Positions 17,495-26,561 of a stretch of 64,000 nucleotides of DNA are shown here, piece after piece. How positions within the stretch are numbered: the first letter of the stretch is position 1; every line of letters starts with the position of its first letter. A model generated the notes under the pieces. The model was not told the origin of the DNA and ran no database searches. It saw only the letters and a list, made by a program, of their open reading frames with translations. This DNA is from Staphylococcus microti. Lineage in GTDB: Bacteria > Bacillota > Bacilli > Staphylococcales > Staphylococcaceae. The stretch spans positions 62,001 to 126,000 of the forward strand of contig NZ_JXWY01000002.1 of the NCBI RefSeq assembly GCF_000934465.1. The letters are read 5' to 3'. The position numbers and the translations under genes were made by a program.

Positions 17495-17503
17495 GAATGC
17501 TAT

Positions 17504-18574
17504 TTAGTTTTCTTCGTTCGCTGTGAATCGATAAATGTCAGGTTTGTACAACTTCAATACTTTGCAGAATAACGTATTGACGATAAAGCCTACAACTAAC
17601 GGGATGATAATAAATACAAGGCTGACTAATAGGACGTTCGTCATCGCATCATGTGTTAGGAATGACAATGCTTTAATCGGCCCAACGAGTCCAACAATAC
17701 CGAAACCTGCTGATTCTTTTGTCCCTTCAATGCCTACGAGTGCGCCCGCTGCGCCTGTAACACCAGCTGTTAAACCAATCGGCAATAACATAATCGGATA
17801 GCGGATAATGTTCGGCATCATCATTTTCATACCGCCTAAAATAATGGCAATCGGCACCCCTAACTTATTTACACGCAATGTCCCGATAAACAATACTACG
17901 GCTGCTGCAGCAACACCGATAGCGGCGGCACCGGCTGCTAAACCTGAAATACCGATTGCGAGACCAACGGCGATGGTCGATACAGGTGACACGATAATAA
18001 ATGAAAAGAGAATGGCGATTAAAATACACATTAAAACAGGTTGTAATGTTGTTAACGTATTGACTAAGTTACCGATAGCTAATGTAATTTTGCTGACATA
18101 TGGTAATGTCAATGTCCCAATAAGACCTGGAATCCCACCAACAAGTATCGGTAGTAAAATAATCGTTAAGCTACCTAAACGCCCACTTAACCATAACACC
18201 ATTAACACGGCAATCGATGCAGTAATCATCGTATTGATCAAGTCGCCGATACCTGCGATTTGCCAACCTGCTTCAGTCGCTTTTGCTGCACCTGAACCAA
18301 CATAAGCAGCGGCACCAACTACAGCTGTTTCCATTGGATTGAGTTTAAATTGAAAGGCAATCAGTACCCCTACCATTAATGGTAATGCAAATTGAATGCC
18401 TAGCACGACGTGATGTAACGTTGTAAAGAATGGTAGCTCTTGCCCTAAATATTGGAATAAACCGCCTAACACCGCATTAGGTATTAAACCGACAACGATG
18501 GCAACGGCCAAACCATTTAATACGTTAAACGTAAACTTTTTGAATGTCATTTTGTCATTTGTGCTTGTTTCCAT
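17504..18574 (-). CDS. Second PfoR-like PTS EIIC-fold membrane protein
   Basis: A 356-residue protein with about nine or ten hydrophobic segments, rich in glycine and alanine, of the same PTS_EIIC_2 (PfoR) family as the protein of the serine operon. The start METSTND is chosen because AGGGGG is seven bases upstream; an ATG two codons earlier lies too close to that site. No phosphorylatable EIIA or EIIB partner is encoded nearby, so transport by group translocation is doubtful. The gene stands alone, divergent from the amino acid ABC importer. It may move a metabolite or act as a sensor; the substrate is unknown. Confidence 0.65.
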   Translation of the reverse strand: METSTNDKMTFKKFTFNVLNGLAVAIVVGLIPNAVLGGLFQYLGQELPFFTTLHHVVLGIQFALPLMVGVLIAFQFKLNPMETAVVGAAAYVGSGAAKATEAGWQIAGIGDLINTMITASIAVLMVLWLSGRLGSLTIILLPILVGGIPGLIGTLTLPYVSKITLAIGNLVNTLTTLQPVLMCILIAILFSFIIVSPVSTIAVGLAIGISGLAAGAAAIGVAAAAVVLFIGTLRVNKLGVPIAIILGGMKMMMPNIIRYPIMLLPIGLTAGVTGAAGALVGIEGTKESAGFGIVGLVGPIKALSFLTHDAMTNVLLVSLVFIIIPLVVGFIVNTLFCKVLKLYKPDIYRFTANEEN

Positions 18575-18750
18575 AAACATGCCCCCTATGTTTTAGATTA
18601 CTCATCGTTATTATACGCTATTGTACGTTATTTTTTACGATTATTTCGATAAAACAGATATTTCTTTTCATTTTCTGTCTTTATTTTTATAATTCCGACT
18701 TTACTGATATGAATTAATGTGGTACTTTATTTTTCAAGGGGGAATGCAGC

Positions 18751-19500
18751 ATGCTAAAAGTCAAAAACTTACATCACCATTATCACGACAAACCTGTGCT
18801 GAAAGACGTTTCATTCACGCAAGCACAAGGTACCGTTACAGCCATTATCGGCCCGAGTGGCTCAGGTAAAACAACACTTTTGCGCACATTGAATGCGCTC
18901 GTACAACCACAACAAGGAACGATTTCAATTGATGACGCCTCGGTTGATTTTAGTCATTCGACCAAACAAGATATTCAACGACTTCGCAGTCAGTCGGCGA
19001 TGGTGTTCCAAAATTATAACCTTTTCAATAATAAGACGGCGTTGGAGAATATTACAGAAGGACTCATATACGGGCAAAAATACAGCAAAAAAGAGGCCGA
19101 AAAAGTGGCTTACGAGCTTTTAGATGAAGTGCACTTACGTCAACACGCCGACCACTACCCAATTCAACTGTCTGGTGGTCAAAGCCAACGTATCGGTATT
19201 ATTCGTGCACTCGCATTGAATCCGAAGTTATTGTTGTTAGACGAACCGACTTCTGCGTTAGACCCAGAATCTGTATCTGGTATTTTAGCGCTTATTCAAA
19301 AAATTGCACAACGTGGCATGACGATGACTATAGTGACACATGAAATACAGTTTGCTGAAGCCGTTGCGGATCAAATTATCTTTATCGACAATGGGGAAAT
19401 CATCGCACAAGGGTCACCACAACAAGTTTTACATGATCGCGAACATCCACGTCTTAAACAGTTTCTAGATCGTGTTAGCACAAAGCAGGTGGTCTTATGA
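18751..19500 (+). CDS. Polar amino acid ABC importer, ATP-binding protein
   Basis: A 249-residue ATPase of the polar amino acid uptake (PAAT) family. Walker A is GPSGSGKTT (about residue 33), the signature is LSGGQSQR and Walker B is LLLLDEPTSALDP with catalytic Glu. AAGGGGG precedes the ATG. It is the first of four tightly packed genes (ATPase, binding lipoprotein, two permeases), and its stop overlaps the next start by four bases. It powers import of an amino acid such as cystine, glutamine, arginine or histidine; sequence alone does not decide which. Confidence 0.92.
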   Translation: MLKVKNLHHHYHDKPVLKDVSFTQAQGTVTAIIGPSGSGKTTLLRTLNALVQPQQGTISIDDASVDFSHSTKQDIQRLRSQSAMVFQNYNLFNNKTALENITEGLIYGQKYSKKEAEKVAYELLDEVHLRQHADHYPIQLSGGQSQRIGIIRALALNPKLLLLDEPTSALDPESVSGILALIQKIAQRGMTMTIVTHEIQFAEAVADQIIFIDNGEIIAQGSPQQVLHDREHPRLKQFLDRVSTKQVVL

Positions 19501-20339
19501 AGCGATGGTTCCAACTCTGCTTAGTCGTTGGTTTGGCATTGTTACTCGCAAGTTGCCAACAGCATACAACATCCAATAAGCAACATAAAAAAGTCGTTAA
19601 AGTGGCGGTCTCAGCTGAAGTGAATCCACCGTATTTATATACGGATAAAAACAATCAATTTATCGGATTAGATATGGATTACATGCATTTATTAGAAAAG
19701 AAATTACCGCAATATGACTTCCAGTATGAGATTGGCGAAGAAGAAGCAAACTTAGTCGGATTAGGTGCTGGTAAATTCGATATGGCGATTAACTGGTTCT
19801 TCAAAACACCCGAACGTGAAGAGAAGTTTCTTTATCAAAACGAGCCGTACAGTTATTCACTTACAATGCTGGCTGTTCATAAAGATAACGAAACGATTCA
19901 TGGATTAAGTGATATGCCGAACTATCGCTTAACGCCAATGGCACCGAGTGGCGGTCTTTATTCTATTTTGTCACGCTACAATGAGGCGCATGACAAACAA
20001 ATTGATATTGACACGATTCACTCACCGTCAAATGGCGATAACTTAAAAATGATTTCACAAGGGCGTCGGGATGCGATGTTTATTAACTGGAACACCTATA
20101 CAGCCATTCAAAAAGTGTTAAAACAAGATGTCAAAATCGGTGGTATCGTCTCTAAAGAACCGTTACATATTGTTTACAATAAAGAGAATAAGCAATTACA
20201 TGACGACATTGATCGTGCAACGAAAGAACTGAAAGATGAAGGTAAATTACAAGAACTGTCACACCGCTACTTTGACATTGATATTTATCAAGATTTAGAT
20301 ACGATTAACAGTAAAAAAGATGCATTGGAGGTGCAATGA
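19497..20339 (+). CDS. Amino acid ABC importer, substrate-binding lipoprotein
   Basis: A 280-residue extracellular binding protein. The signal peptide ends in lipobox LLLASC, so Cys20 would be lipidated and the protein tethered to the outer face of the membrane. The remainder is a family 3 solute-binding fold (VKVAVSAEVNPPYLYTDKNN, then GLDMDYMHLLEKKL), typical of polar amino acid receptors. The ATG overlaps the ATPase stop (ATGA), showing translational coupling. The first permease starts one base after the stop codon. Confidence 0.9.
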   Translation: MKRWFQLCLVVGLALLLASCQQHTTSNKQHKKVVKVAVSAEVNPPYLYTDKNNQFIGLDMDYMHLLEKKLPQYDFQYEIGEEEANLVGLGAGKFDMAINWFFKTPEREEKFLYQNEPYSYSLTMLAVHKDNETIHGLSDMPNYRLTPMAPSGGLYSILSRYNEAHDKQIDIDTIHSPSNGDNLKMISQGRRDAMFINWNTYTAIQKVLKQDVKIGGIVSKEPLHIVYNKENKQLHDDIDRATKELKDEGKLQELSHRYFDIDIYQDLDTINSKKDALEVQ

Positions 20340-20340
20340 G

Positions 20341-21021
20341 ATGAACGTTGATTGGCTGCATTTATTTGAACAAGTTTTACAACAACTGCCTTTGACACTT
20401 ATTATGATTGGCTTTGCGCTCTTTTTTGCATTGATTTTAGGTTTTGTCCTTGCGATAATACGCATTCGTCGCACACCGATATTCAACCCTGCTGTGCGTG
20501 TCTTTTTATCATTCAGTCGTAGTACACCACTTGTGTTACAGCTCTTTCTCGTTTACTTTGCGTTGCCACAAGTGCTACTCATCGTCGGCATTGATATTAA
20601 CCAATTCAGCCGACTCTTTTTCGCTATCTTAGCGTTTACATTGCACACCGGTGCTTACTTGTCAGAAGTGATTCGTGCAGGCTATCAATCCGTACCCTAT
20701 GCACAAGTGGAAGCAGGTCTCACAGTCGGCTTGTCTTACCCGCAAGTCATCCGCCGTATTGTTGTACCACAAGCATTGCGCAATAGCTTACCGAACTTAA
20801 CAACACAAATTATTGAGTTAATTAAAGATACATCGCTCGCATTTACCATTGGGATTATCGATATGATGGGACAAGTTCAACTGATTATCGGTAACAACTA
20901 CGGTCTCGGTATGTTAGAAGTCTATATTGTCATATCTGTTATTTACTGGGCACTCGCACTCATCGTTCAAGGCGCATTAGCCTATGTCTCACACCGTACA
21001 AGTCGCCCATATCAAGTATAA
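20341..21021 (+). CDS. Amino acid ABC importer, permease 1
   Basis: A 226-residue permease with about five membrane segments. The EAA loop (EAGLTVGLSYPQVIRRIVVPQAL) contacts the ATPase and is typical of HisM/GlnP-like proteins. The start is the ATG at 20341, preceded by GGAGGTGC; the longer open frame begins inside the lipoprotein gene. It presumably pairs with the second permease as a heterodimer. Confidence 0.9.
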   Translation: MNVDWLHLFEQVLQQLPLTLIMIGFALFFALILGFVLAIIRIRRTPIFNPAVRVFLSFSRSTPLVLQLFLVYFALPQVLLIVGIDINQFSRLFFAILAFTLHTGAYLSEVIRAGYQSVPYAQVEAGLTVGLSYPQVIRRIVVPQALRNSLPNLTTQIIELIKDTSLAFTIGIIDMMGQVQLIIGNNYGLGMLEVYIVISVIYWALALIVQGALAYVSHRTSRPYQV

Positions 21022-21033
21022 GGAGGATCCGTT

Positions 21034-21723
21034 ATGTCATTTATGATAGAAGCATTTACAGAAGTCTTAAAAGGCGTTCCTTATACGATCGCCATTGCCA
21101 TTATTGCGATGATCATTGGGGTCCTTGCCGGAAGTCTTTTTGCGCTCATTCAATATCGACGCATACCTGTACTGTCACAAGTGATTACAGTGTACAACTC
21201 TTTTATGCGTAGTACGCCACTCATCGTTCAATTATTTATTTTTTATTATGGCTTACCTGCGCTCATTATTTGGCTAAATGCACAGTTCAACTGGCAGCTG
21301 AATCCGGATATGTTCCACCCACTCGCCATTGCACTCGTTGCATTTTCATTACATGCCGTTGCCTATCTATCTGAAAGTATTAAAGGTGGGTTACTCGCCG
21401 TATCCCATGATCAGTACGAAGCGGCACAAACAATCGGACTCAGCAAGTGGCACCTTTATACACGTATCGTATTGCCACAAGCGTATGGCTATGCGTTACC
21501 GAACATCGAAAACCAGTTTATTATGCTCATCAAAGGGACATCACTTGCTTTTGCCATCCAAATTCCTGAAATTATGGGTGTTAGCACGGTTATTGCCAAT
21601 GAAGGCTACCGATTCGTTGAAGTGTATACGATTGCTGTTATCTTTTATTGGGCGCTCGCTATTTTGTTAGAATATGTGTTTCATCATCTCGAATCACGCA
21701 CAACCCGTTATTTACGTGCGTAA
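21034..21723 (+). CDS. Amino acid ABC importer, permease 2
   Basis: A 229-residue membrane protein related to permease 1, with the same EAA loop (EAAQTIGLSKWHLYTRIVLPQAY). AAGGAGGATCC precedes the ATG. It is last in the four-gene operon. A small hairpin (ATTCTCA / TGAGAAT, 21733-21756) follows but has no T-run, so some readthrough into scdA is possible. Confidence 0.9.
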   Translation: MSFMIEAFTEVLKGVPYTIAIAIIAMIIGVLAGSLFALIQYRRIPVLSQVITVYNSFMRSTPLIVQLFIFYYGLPALIIWLNAQFNWQLNPDMFHPLAIALVAFSLHAVAYLSESIKGGLLAVSHDQYEAAQTIGLSKWHLYTRIVLPQAYGYALPNIENQFIMLIKGTSLAFAIQIPEIMGVSTVIANEGYRFVEVYTIAVIFYWALAILLEYVFHHLESRTTRYLRA

Positions 21724-21749
21724 CAATCAACTATTCTCACTAAAAACCA

Positions 21750-21764
21750 TGAGAATGAGAATCA
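21750..21764. promoter_or_regulatory. Fur-like box before scdA
   Basis: TGAGAATGAGAATCA matches 12 of 15 bases of the 7-1-7 Fur/Zur-type box TGATAATGATTATCA. It lies about 105 bases before scdA. The same bases form part of a weak hairpin after the ABC operon, so the match may be incidental. Confidence 0.35.
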
Positions 21765-21868
21765 ATTAGGTGCTTTCTCTATCATTATCTAGCCATTTCC
21801 CTAATGTTCAATTTATCACAAAGGGCGTACAATGGAGATATCACTCATATAGAGAAAGGATGTTCGAA

Positions 21869-22543
21869 ATGATACAAACAACAGAAAAAGTAGCAGACGT
21901 CGTTACAAAATATCCAAAAACTGCTGATGTTTTCCGTAAGTATGGCATTGATTTTTGTTGTGGTGGCCAAATTTCAATTGATGAAGCAGCTGCAGACAAC
22001 AAGCGCGTTGATATAGATACACTCTTGCCTGAGTTAGAAGAAGCAAGCAAAATTCAAGGAGAAGGTATTAATCCAAGTTATTTAGATGTCCCTTCTTTAA
22101 TTCAATACATTAAAGCCCGCTATCATGAAACATTGCGTGAAGAGTTCAAACAACTGACACCATACGTGACGAAATTAGCACGTGTGCACGGGCCAAATCA
22201 CCCATATTTAGTGGAGTTGAAAGAACTTTACGATACGTATAAATCAGGCATGCTGACACACACTGAAGAAGAAGATAATGAAACATTCCCTAAATTAATT
22301 AAAGCACATAATGGTGAAACGGTTGCTGACCTTGATGAAGCGATCCAATCATTAGTCGATGATCACACTGGTACAGGTGCTTTACTTGAAAAAATGCGTG
22401 AACTTACGAACGACTATCAACCACCAATGGAAGCGTGTGGTACTTGGCGTCTCGTATACAACCGCTTAGAAGCATTGGAACAAGAAACACATGCACATGT
22501 ACACCTTGAAAACCATGTGTTATTCCCGAAAGTAAGTCAATAA
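21869..22543 (+). CDS. scdA: Iron-sulfur cluster repair di-iron protein ScdA (RIC family)
   Basis: A 224-residue cytoplasmic protein that repairs iron-sulfur clusters damaged by nitric oxide or peroxide. The N-terminal DUF542 domain carries GIDFCCGG, and the following hemerythrin-like four-helix region supplies the di-iron ligands ([44 protein letters not shown]). AGAAAGG precedes the ATG at 21869; an ATG three codons upstream overlaps the ribosome site. Serine dehydratase and PflA here are iron-sulfur enzymes that could be clients. In S. aureus the gene lies before lytSR; here it does not. Confidence 0.92.
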   Translation: MIQTTEKVADVVTKYPKTADVFRKYGIDFCCGGQISIDEAAADNKRVDIDTLLPELEEASKIQGEGINPSYLDVPSLIQYIKARYHETLREEFKQLTPYVTKLARVHGPNHPYLVELKELYDTYKSGMLTHTEEEDNETFPKLIKAHNGETVADLDEAIQSLVDDHTGTGALLEKMRELTNDYQPPMEACGTWRLVYNRLEALEQETHAHVHLENHVLFPKVSQ

Positions 22544-22552
22544 TGACGATAT

Positions 22553-22583
22553 AAAAAAGACTGGCGAGATGCCAGTCTTTTTT
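22553..22583. terminator. Bidirectional terminator
   Basis: AAAAAAGACTGGC / GCCAGTCTTTTTT perfect arms. It closes scdA and touches the last codon of the convergent gene. Confidence 0.9.
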
Positions 22584-23139
22584 AGTTGGATGTACTTGCA
22601 CTTGAACTTGCGTTTTTGATCATTTCAAAGTATTCAAATGTCACTTGGAAAAGCAACAGTAACAACAATGGCGAATAGTCCTTCGTCTGCAATGTCACAT
22701 CGTGTGTCGTTCTAATTTTAAAATAACTTGATTTTGATTTTACAATTTCGTCACCGCGTGAATCCGTTGCCGTGACACTATGTGATAATAAGCCTGTCTG
22801 CCATGTTAATTCATTCCCTTGTACATCGGCGTACTGTATTTTCGGTTTGAATATAGATACGCTGACCGTAAACTGCCCTATTAATTGATGGTTATGGTAC
22901 ACATCCCACACTGGATAGAAATGTGAACGAAATGACTTTTGTCGACGTACATAGTATATATCATTGCCATCCGTAATTTCATATTCTTGTTTTAACGCAC
23001 CTAGCCATCCAGAGAATCCCCGATGTTTCTTGTTGTGTAACACGCGCATCATCATCACATGTTGCTCATGTTCATCATAGATTGGCATTTCTTTTGTAGA
23101 ACTATCTAAAAGATTTTCCTTGTAATGATACGTTGTCAT
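22582..23139 (-). CDS. LURP1/tubby-like fold protein, hypothetical
   Basis: A 185-residue protein rich in beta strands, with repeating patterns such as YEITDGNDIYYVRRQ, WDVYHNHQLIGQFTVS and SKSSYFKIRTTHDVTLQ. This resembles the LURP-one/tubby C-terminal barrel found in bacterial proteins of unknown role. The tail carries a hydrophobic run (YSPLLLLLLFQVTFEYF) and ends in a serine-rich stretch. AAGGAGTG lies before the ATG. It starts four bases after the glycerate kinase stop, so the two probably form an operon. Fold assignment is by eye. Confidence 0.55.
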   Translation of the reverse strand: MTTYHYKENLLDSSTKEMPIYDEHEQHVMMMRVLHNKKHRGFSGWLGALKQEYEITDGNDIYYVRRQKSFRSHFYPVWDVYHNHQLIGQFTVSVSIFKPKIQYADVQGNELTWQTGLLSHSVTATDSRGDEIVKSKSSYFKIRTTHDVTLQTKDYSPLLLLLLFQVTFEYFEMIKNASSSASTSN

Positions 23140-23143
23140 CCCA

Positions 23144-24289
23144 TCACTCCTTATTCATCGTTTGATAAAAACGTGCCATATTTTCTGCCCAACGTTCTAA
23201 CATGACTGGCCCTTGTGCCAATGCTTCTGCTAAAGATATTGGGCCTGAGGACATGCTATAAACTGCATCGATACCTTGTTGGTAGACCGCTTCATACCCG
23301 TCACCAATACTTCCAGCAACAGCGATGACCGGTTTACCATACATCTTCGCCACTTTTGCTACACCAACGGGCGTTTTACCAAAAGCGGTCTGTCCGTCAA
23401 TGCGCCCTTCACCTGTTACAACTAAGTCACAGTTTAACGCATAGTGTCGAAATTTCGTGACATCTAACACAATATCGACACCACGGCGCATTGTGACAGG
23501 TAGACATGCTAACAACGCTGTTCCTAAGCCACCCGCAGCACCGGCACCTGGTACCGTTGCGACATCTTTCCCAAGGTCACGTTGAATGACTGCATGATAA
23601 TGCGCTAGTGCTTGCTCAAGTATTGGGAATGTCTCCTGCGTGACACCTTTTTGCGGGCCGTATACCGCTGTAGCACCTGATGGCCCTAACAATGGATTCG
23701 TCACATCACATGCCACTTCAATATCGACATGTGCTAATCGCGGATCCATATATGTCGTGTCGATATGTGCAAGGTGTTGTAGCGCTGCACCACCAAATGG
23801 TAACGCTCGACCTTGAGCATCAAGCAGTTTTACACCTAATGCTTGTAAAAAGCCGGCACCCCCATCATTCGTTGCGCTACCACCAATACCGATAATTAAG
23901 CGTGTGACACCATGATCTAGCGCATCACGAACAAGTTCTCCCGTGCCATATGTCGTTGCATTAAGAGGGTTCAGCGTCTCGGGTGTCAATAAGTCTATTC
24001 CAGACGCTGCTGCCATTTCAATAATCGCAGTCGTGCCATTAAATGCGATGCTGTACGAGGCGTCAACAGGCTCACCTAATGGCCCGGTGACAGTTGTCGT
24101 CACCCACGTGCCATTAAGCGCATCGTGCAAAGATTGTGTTGTGCCTTCTCCACCATCTGCCATTGGTACTTTGTAGTAAGACCATGTATCACCCACAGCT
24201 GCTCGCCAACCACGCTCAATGGCTTCCGCCGCTTCCATGGCAGTCATACACCCTTTAAATGAATCTGGCGCAATTAATAATCGTTTCAT
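23144..24289 (-). CDS. Glycerate kinase (GarK/GlxK family)
   Basis: A 381-residue kinase that phosphorylates D-glycerate, probably to 2-phosphoglycerate, feeding glycolysis. Family motifs are clear: APDSFKGCMTAMEAAEAI at the start, MADGGEGT near residue 45, GIGGSATNDGGAGFLQALG near residue 135, and VVTGEGRIDGQTAFGKTPVGVA toward the end. AGAGGTGC lies before the ATG. The tubby-like gene follows after four bases. An ACS-type MFS carrier and a CdaR-type regulator elsewhere in the window belong to glycerate-yielding sugar-diacid pathways in other bacteria, though the intermediate enzymes are not present here. Confidence 0.92.
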   Translation of the reverse strand: MKRLLIAPDSFKGCMTAMEAAEAIERGWRAAVGDTWSYYKVPMADGGEGTTQSLHDALNGTWVTTTVTGPLGEPVDASYSIAFNGTTAIIEMAAASGIDLLTPETLNPLNATTYGTGELVRDALDHGVTRLIIGIGGSATNDGGAGFLQALGVKLLDAQGRALPFGGAALQHLAHIDTTYMDPRLAHVDIEVACDVTNPLLGPSGATAVYGPQKGVTQETFPILEQALAHYHAVIQRDLGKDVATVPGAGAAGGLGTALLACLPVTMRRGVDIVLDVTKFRHYALNCDLVVTGEGRIDGQTAFGKTPVGVAKVAKMYGKPVIAVAGSIGDGYEAVYQQGIDAVYSMSSGPISLAEALAQGPVMLERWAENMARFYQTMNKE

Positions 24290-24357
24290 ACATAAGCACC
24301 TCTTTGTTGTTGATTGATAATTTTATTATATCTTAAAATTCCCTATTATTGTCCCAT

Positions 24358-24394
24358 ACAAAAAAAGACTTATGAACATATTGATGCTCACAAG
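24358..24394 (-). terminator. Terminator of srtA
   Basis: On the minus strand CTTGTGAGCA pairs with TGTTCATAAG using two G-T pairs, then a T-rich run follows. On the plus strand two A-C mismatches weaken it. Confidence 0.7.
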
Positions 24395-24420
24395 CCATAA
24401 TTTTAAATCATTCCGTTTTT

Positions 24421-25008
24421 CTATGCTGCTTCAGCGACATAAATGCTACGTTTCAACCATTGCCCTGTATTCGGATCATAGTCATCACACGTAATCAACG
24501 TCAACTGATCTTTATCTTTTTGCATTTCATCTAGTACTTCTACTTCTGTCGGATCGACATCTTTAATTGAGGTAATCTTATACTTACGCACTTCTTTACC
24601 GACTGTGAACGTCACTTTATCGCCTTTTTTCGCTTTATGCAAATCTGTAAATTGGTTGAATAAGCTATAATCTGTATGACCTGCAATCGCAATGTTTTGG
24701 TCAGACAGTGACTCATCTTCTTCGGCAAATGCGACACCACGCTTTAATTGCTCTGGTGTGGCTGCACCCGGATACACCGCTTCTTCAATATCGACAGATG
24801 GGACACGCAACACGCCGACGACTTTCGACTTATCTTTAGGAATTTCTTGTTGCGTCTTAGTTTGTTGAGATTCATATTGCTCAATCTTTTGATCCGTTTC
24901 ACGCTGTGCGAAGTAACTGTCAATTTTAGGTTTAAACACTAAATATAATCCACCGGCAATCAGTGCAACACCAATAAGTGGAATTAAAATACTTTTTAAA
25001 CGTTTCAT
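24421..25008 (-). CDS. srtA: Sortase A
   Basis: A 195-residue class A sortase, the membrane transpeptidase that cuts LPXTG proteins between Thr and Gly and links them to lipid II. One N-terminal membrane segment (residues about 6-25) anchors it outside the cell. The catalytic triad is visible: His111 (AGHTDY), Cys174 (LITCDDY) and Arg187 (WLKRSI). It is monocistronic with its own terminator. Two likely substrates are encoded here, the surface protein at 46305-52736 (LPDTG) and the protein at the right edge (LPHTG). Confidence 0.95.
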   Translation of the reverse strand: MKRLKSILIPLIGVALIAGGLYLVFKPKIDSYFAQRETDQKIEQYESQQTKTQQEIPKDKSKVVGVLRVPSVDIEEAVYPGAATPEQLKRGVAFAEEDESLSDQNIAIAGHTDYSLFNQFTDLHKAKKGDKVTFTVGKEVRKYKITSIKDVDPTEVEVLDEMQKDKDQLTLITCDDYDPNTGQWLKRSIYVAEAA

Positions 25009-25112
25009 TCAATAGCCTCTTTCGTTCTAAAATATGTAGCACTATTCTACCATAAAAAATTGATAAACACCTATACGAATGCGTTGGACACAACTTCTCC
25101 TTTAAAAAAAGC

Positions 25113-25142
25113 AAAAAAACTAGGACATTGCGCGTGTCCTAG
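25113..25142 (-). terminator. Terminator of the MFS gene
   Basis: CTAGGACA / TGTCCTAG arms with a seven-T tail on the minus strand. Confidence 0.85.
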
Positions 25143-25155
25143 CTTTTCATCTCTA

Positions 25156-26427
25156 TTATGCTTGTGATTCGTCTTTAATTAATGGCTCGTCAGGTTTAAC
25201 GAAGAACCATAATGCGATCGCGATCACAACTAAAATTAACATTAAGCGTAATGTTGTAGACCAACCAACCATTGTCGCAAGGTAACCTGCTAAGATTGGA
25301 CTCAACATCGCACCGATATTACCCCATAAGTTCATCCAACCAGATACTGTACCAGCAAAGTTACGACCTAAGTCAGTTGCTGATGCCCAGCTCATTACCA
25401 TTGATAAGCCGATACCACTTAAACAGAATGACATCCAGAAAATGTTCATTGTTAATGTTTGTGCTGATACGGCAAAGTTTAATGCGATACCGAATACAGC
25501 GAAACCTGCAATAGCAATAGATGCACGTGCTACGAAACGTGACTTTCCAGCACTTAAAATCTTATCTGAAATTGCGCCACCTAACATGATAACGATAAAC
25601 ATCATAAACCATGGAATCCCTGCGATTTTACTCATTGTTAAGTTATCGATATGGAATGTTTCCATTAAGTATGATGGTAACCATATTAAGAATAATGTAA
25701 TCGCAAACTGTACGATGAAGTACTGTGCTGCAATCGCATAGAAACTAAAACGTGAGAAGAAGATACCCCATGGTGCTGATGATTTGTCAGTTGACACAAC
25801 ATCGCGATTCTCCATAATGAATTGTTTCTCTGCTTCGTTAACCATTGCATGTTGTTCTGGTAAATCTTTCGCAATAATAATCCATAAAATGGCGATTAAG
25901 AAACCGATTGCCCCGAAAATATAGAATACTGCTTGCCAACCGAATGTGTTGTAAATTGCAACCGTGATGAATGGTGCTAATACTGGTCCGAAATATGAAC
26001 CTGCTAACAACGCACTTGATGCACGACCCTTTTCGTTTTTACCAAACCAATGTGTATTAAACACAGCGTTTGATGGATACATCGGCGCTTCCCCAACACC
26101 GAATAAGAAACGTACTAAGTAAAGTAAACCGTGGTTTTTCACTAATCCAGTTAAGATTGTGAATGCGCTCCACCATACTAACGCAATTGAAATCATTTTC
26201 TTAGGTCCGAATTTCTCAGCTAAGAACCCTGCAGGCACTTGCATAAGTGCATAACCTAGTGAGAAGAATGACGCTAAGAACCCGAATTGCGTCTTTGATA
26301 AATGTAAATCTTCCATCATTGGTACTGCGATATATGAAATGTTCGCTCGGTCCATATAGGCAATAACCCCGATCAAGAAGAAAATCCCTGCAAACATCCA
26401 ACGGACATTTGTTTTTTTCTTGTTCAT
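25156..26427 (-). CDS. MFS transporter, anion:cation symporter (ACS) family
   Basis: A 423-residue, 12-segment carrier. The first-helix pattern YMDRANISYIAVPMM, loop motif LAEKFGPKKM and the GVGEAPMYPSNAVFNTHWF segment are typical of ACS-family hexuronate, glucarate and galactonate transporters. It probably imports a sugar acid with protons. GCGGGG lies before the ATG. It is monocistronic. The promoter (TTGTAA, 17 bases, TATATT on the minus strand) is surrounded by a 17-bp palindrome, a cre-like site and a Rex-type site, an unusually rich control region. Substrate is inferred from family only. Confidence 0.85.
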   Translation of the reverse strand: MNKKKTNVRWMFAGIFFLIGVIAYMDRANISYIAVPMMEDLHLSKTQFGFLASFFSLGYALMQVPAGFLAEKFGPKKMISIALVWWSAFTILTGLVKNHGLLYLVRFLFGVGEAPMYPSNAVFNTHWFGKNEKGRASSALLAGSYFGPVLAPFITVAIYNTFGWQAVFYIFGAIGFLIAILWIIIAKDLPEQHAMVNEAEKQFIMENRDVVSTDKSSAPWGIFFSRFSFYAIAAQYFIVQFAITLFLIWLPSYLMETFHIDNLTMSKIAGIPWFMMFIVIMLGGAISDKILSAGKSRFVARASIAIAGFAVFGIALNFAVSAQTLTMNIFWMSFCLSGIGLSMVMSWASATDLGRNFAGTVSGWMNLWGNIGAMLSPILAGYLATMVGWSTTLRLMLILVVIAIALWFFVKPDEPLIKDESQA

Positions 26428-26447
26428 TATTTTTCCCCGCTTTCATT

Positions 26448-26464
26448 AGGTCATCAGATGACCT
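26448..26464. promoter_or_regulatory. Perfect 17-bp palindrome before the MFS gene
   Basis: AGGTCATCAGATGACCT contains TCATC-N-GATGA, the core reported for the GntR/FadR-type regulator LutR. It lies just after the predicted transcription start, where a repressor would block the gene. No GntR gene is in the window. Confidence 0.6.
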
Positions 26465-26480
26465 TTAAATTAGCATTTTG

Positions 26481-26509
26481 AATATACCACACGGGTAAAA
26501 CGTTTACAA
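26481..26509 (-). promoter_or_regulatory. MFS gene promoter with overlapping cre-like site
   Basis: On the minus strand TTGTAA (26504-26509) and TATATT (26481-26486) are spaced by 17 bases. A cre-like sequence TTGTAAACGTTTTACC (26494-26509) covers the -35; its left half matches the consensus fully and its right half deviates at two positions. Confidence 0.55.
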
Positions 26510-26543
26510 GAAAATTTTTAATGCTAAAAATGACTAATTTAGT

Positions 26544-26561
26544 TTGTGCAATATATCACAA
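26544..26561. promoter_or_regulatory. Rex-type operator
   Basis: TTGTGCAATATATCACAA agrees with the Gram-positive Rex box TTGTGAAATAAATCACAA at 16 of 18 positions and is a near-perfect inverted repeat. It lies about 35 bases upstream of the MFS -35 box. Rex represses when NADH is low. Confidence 0.6.
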
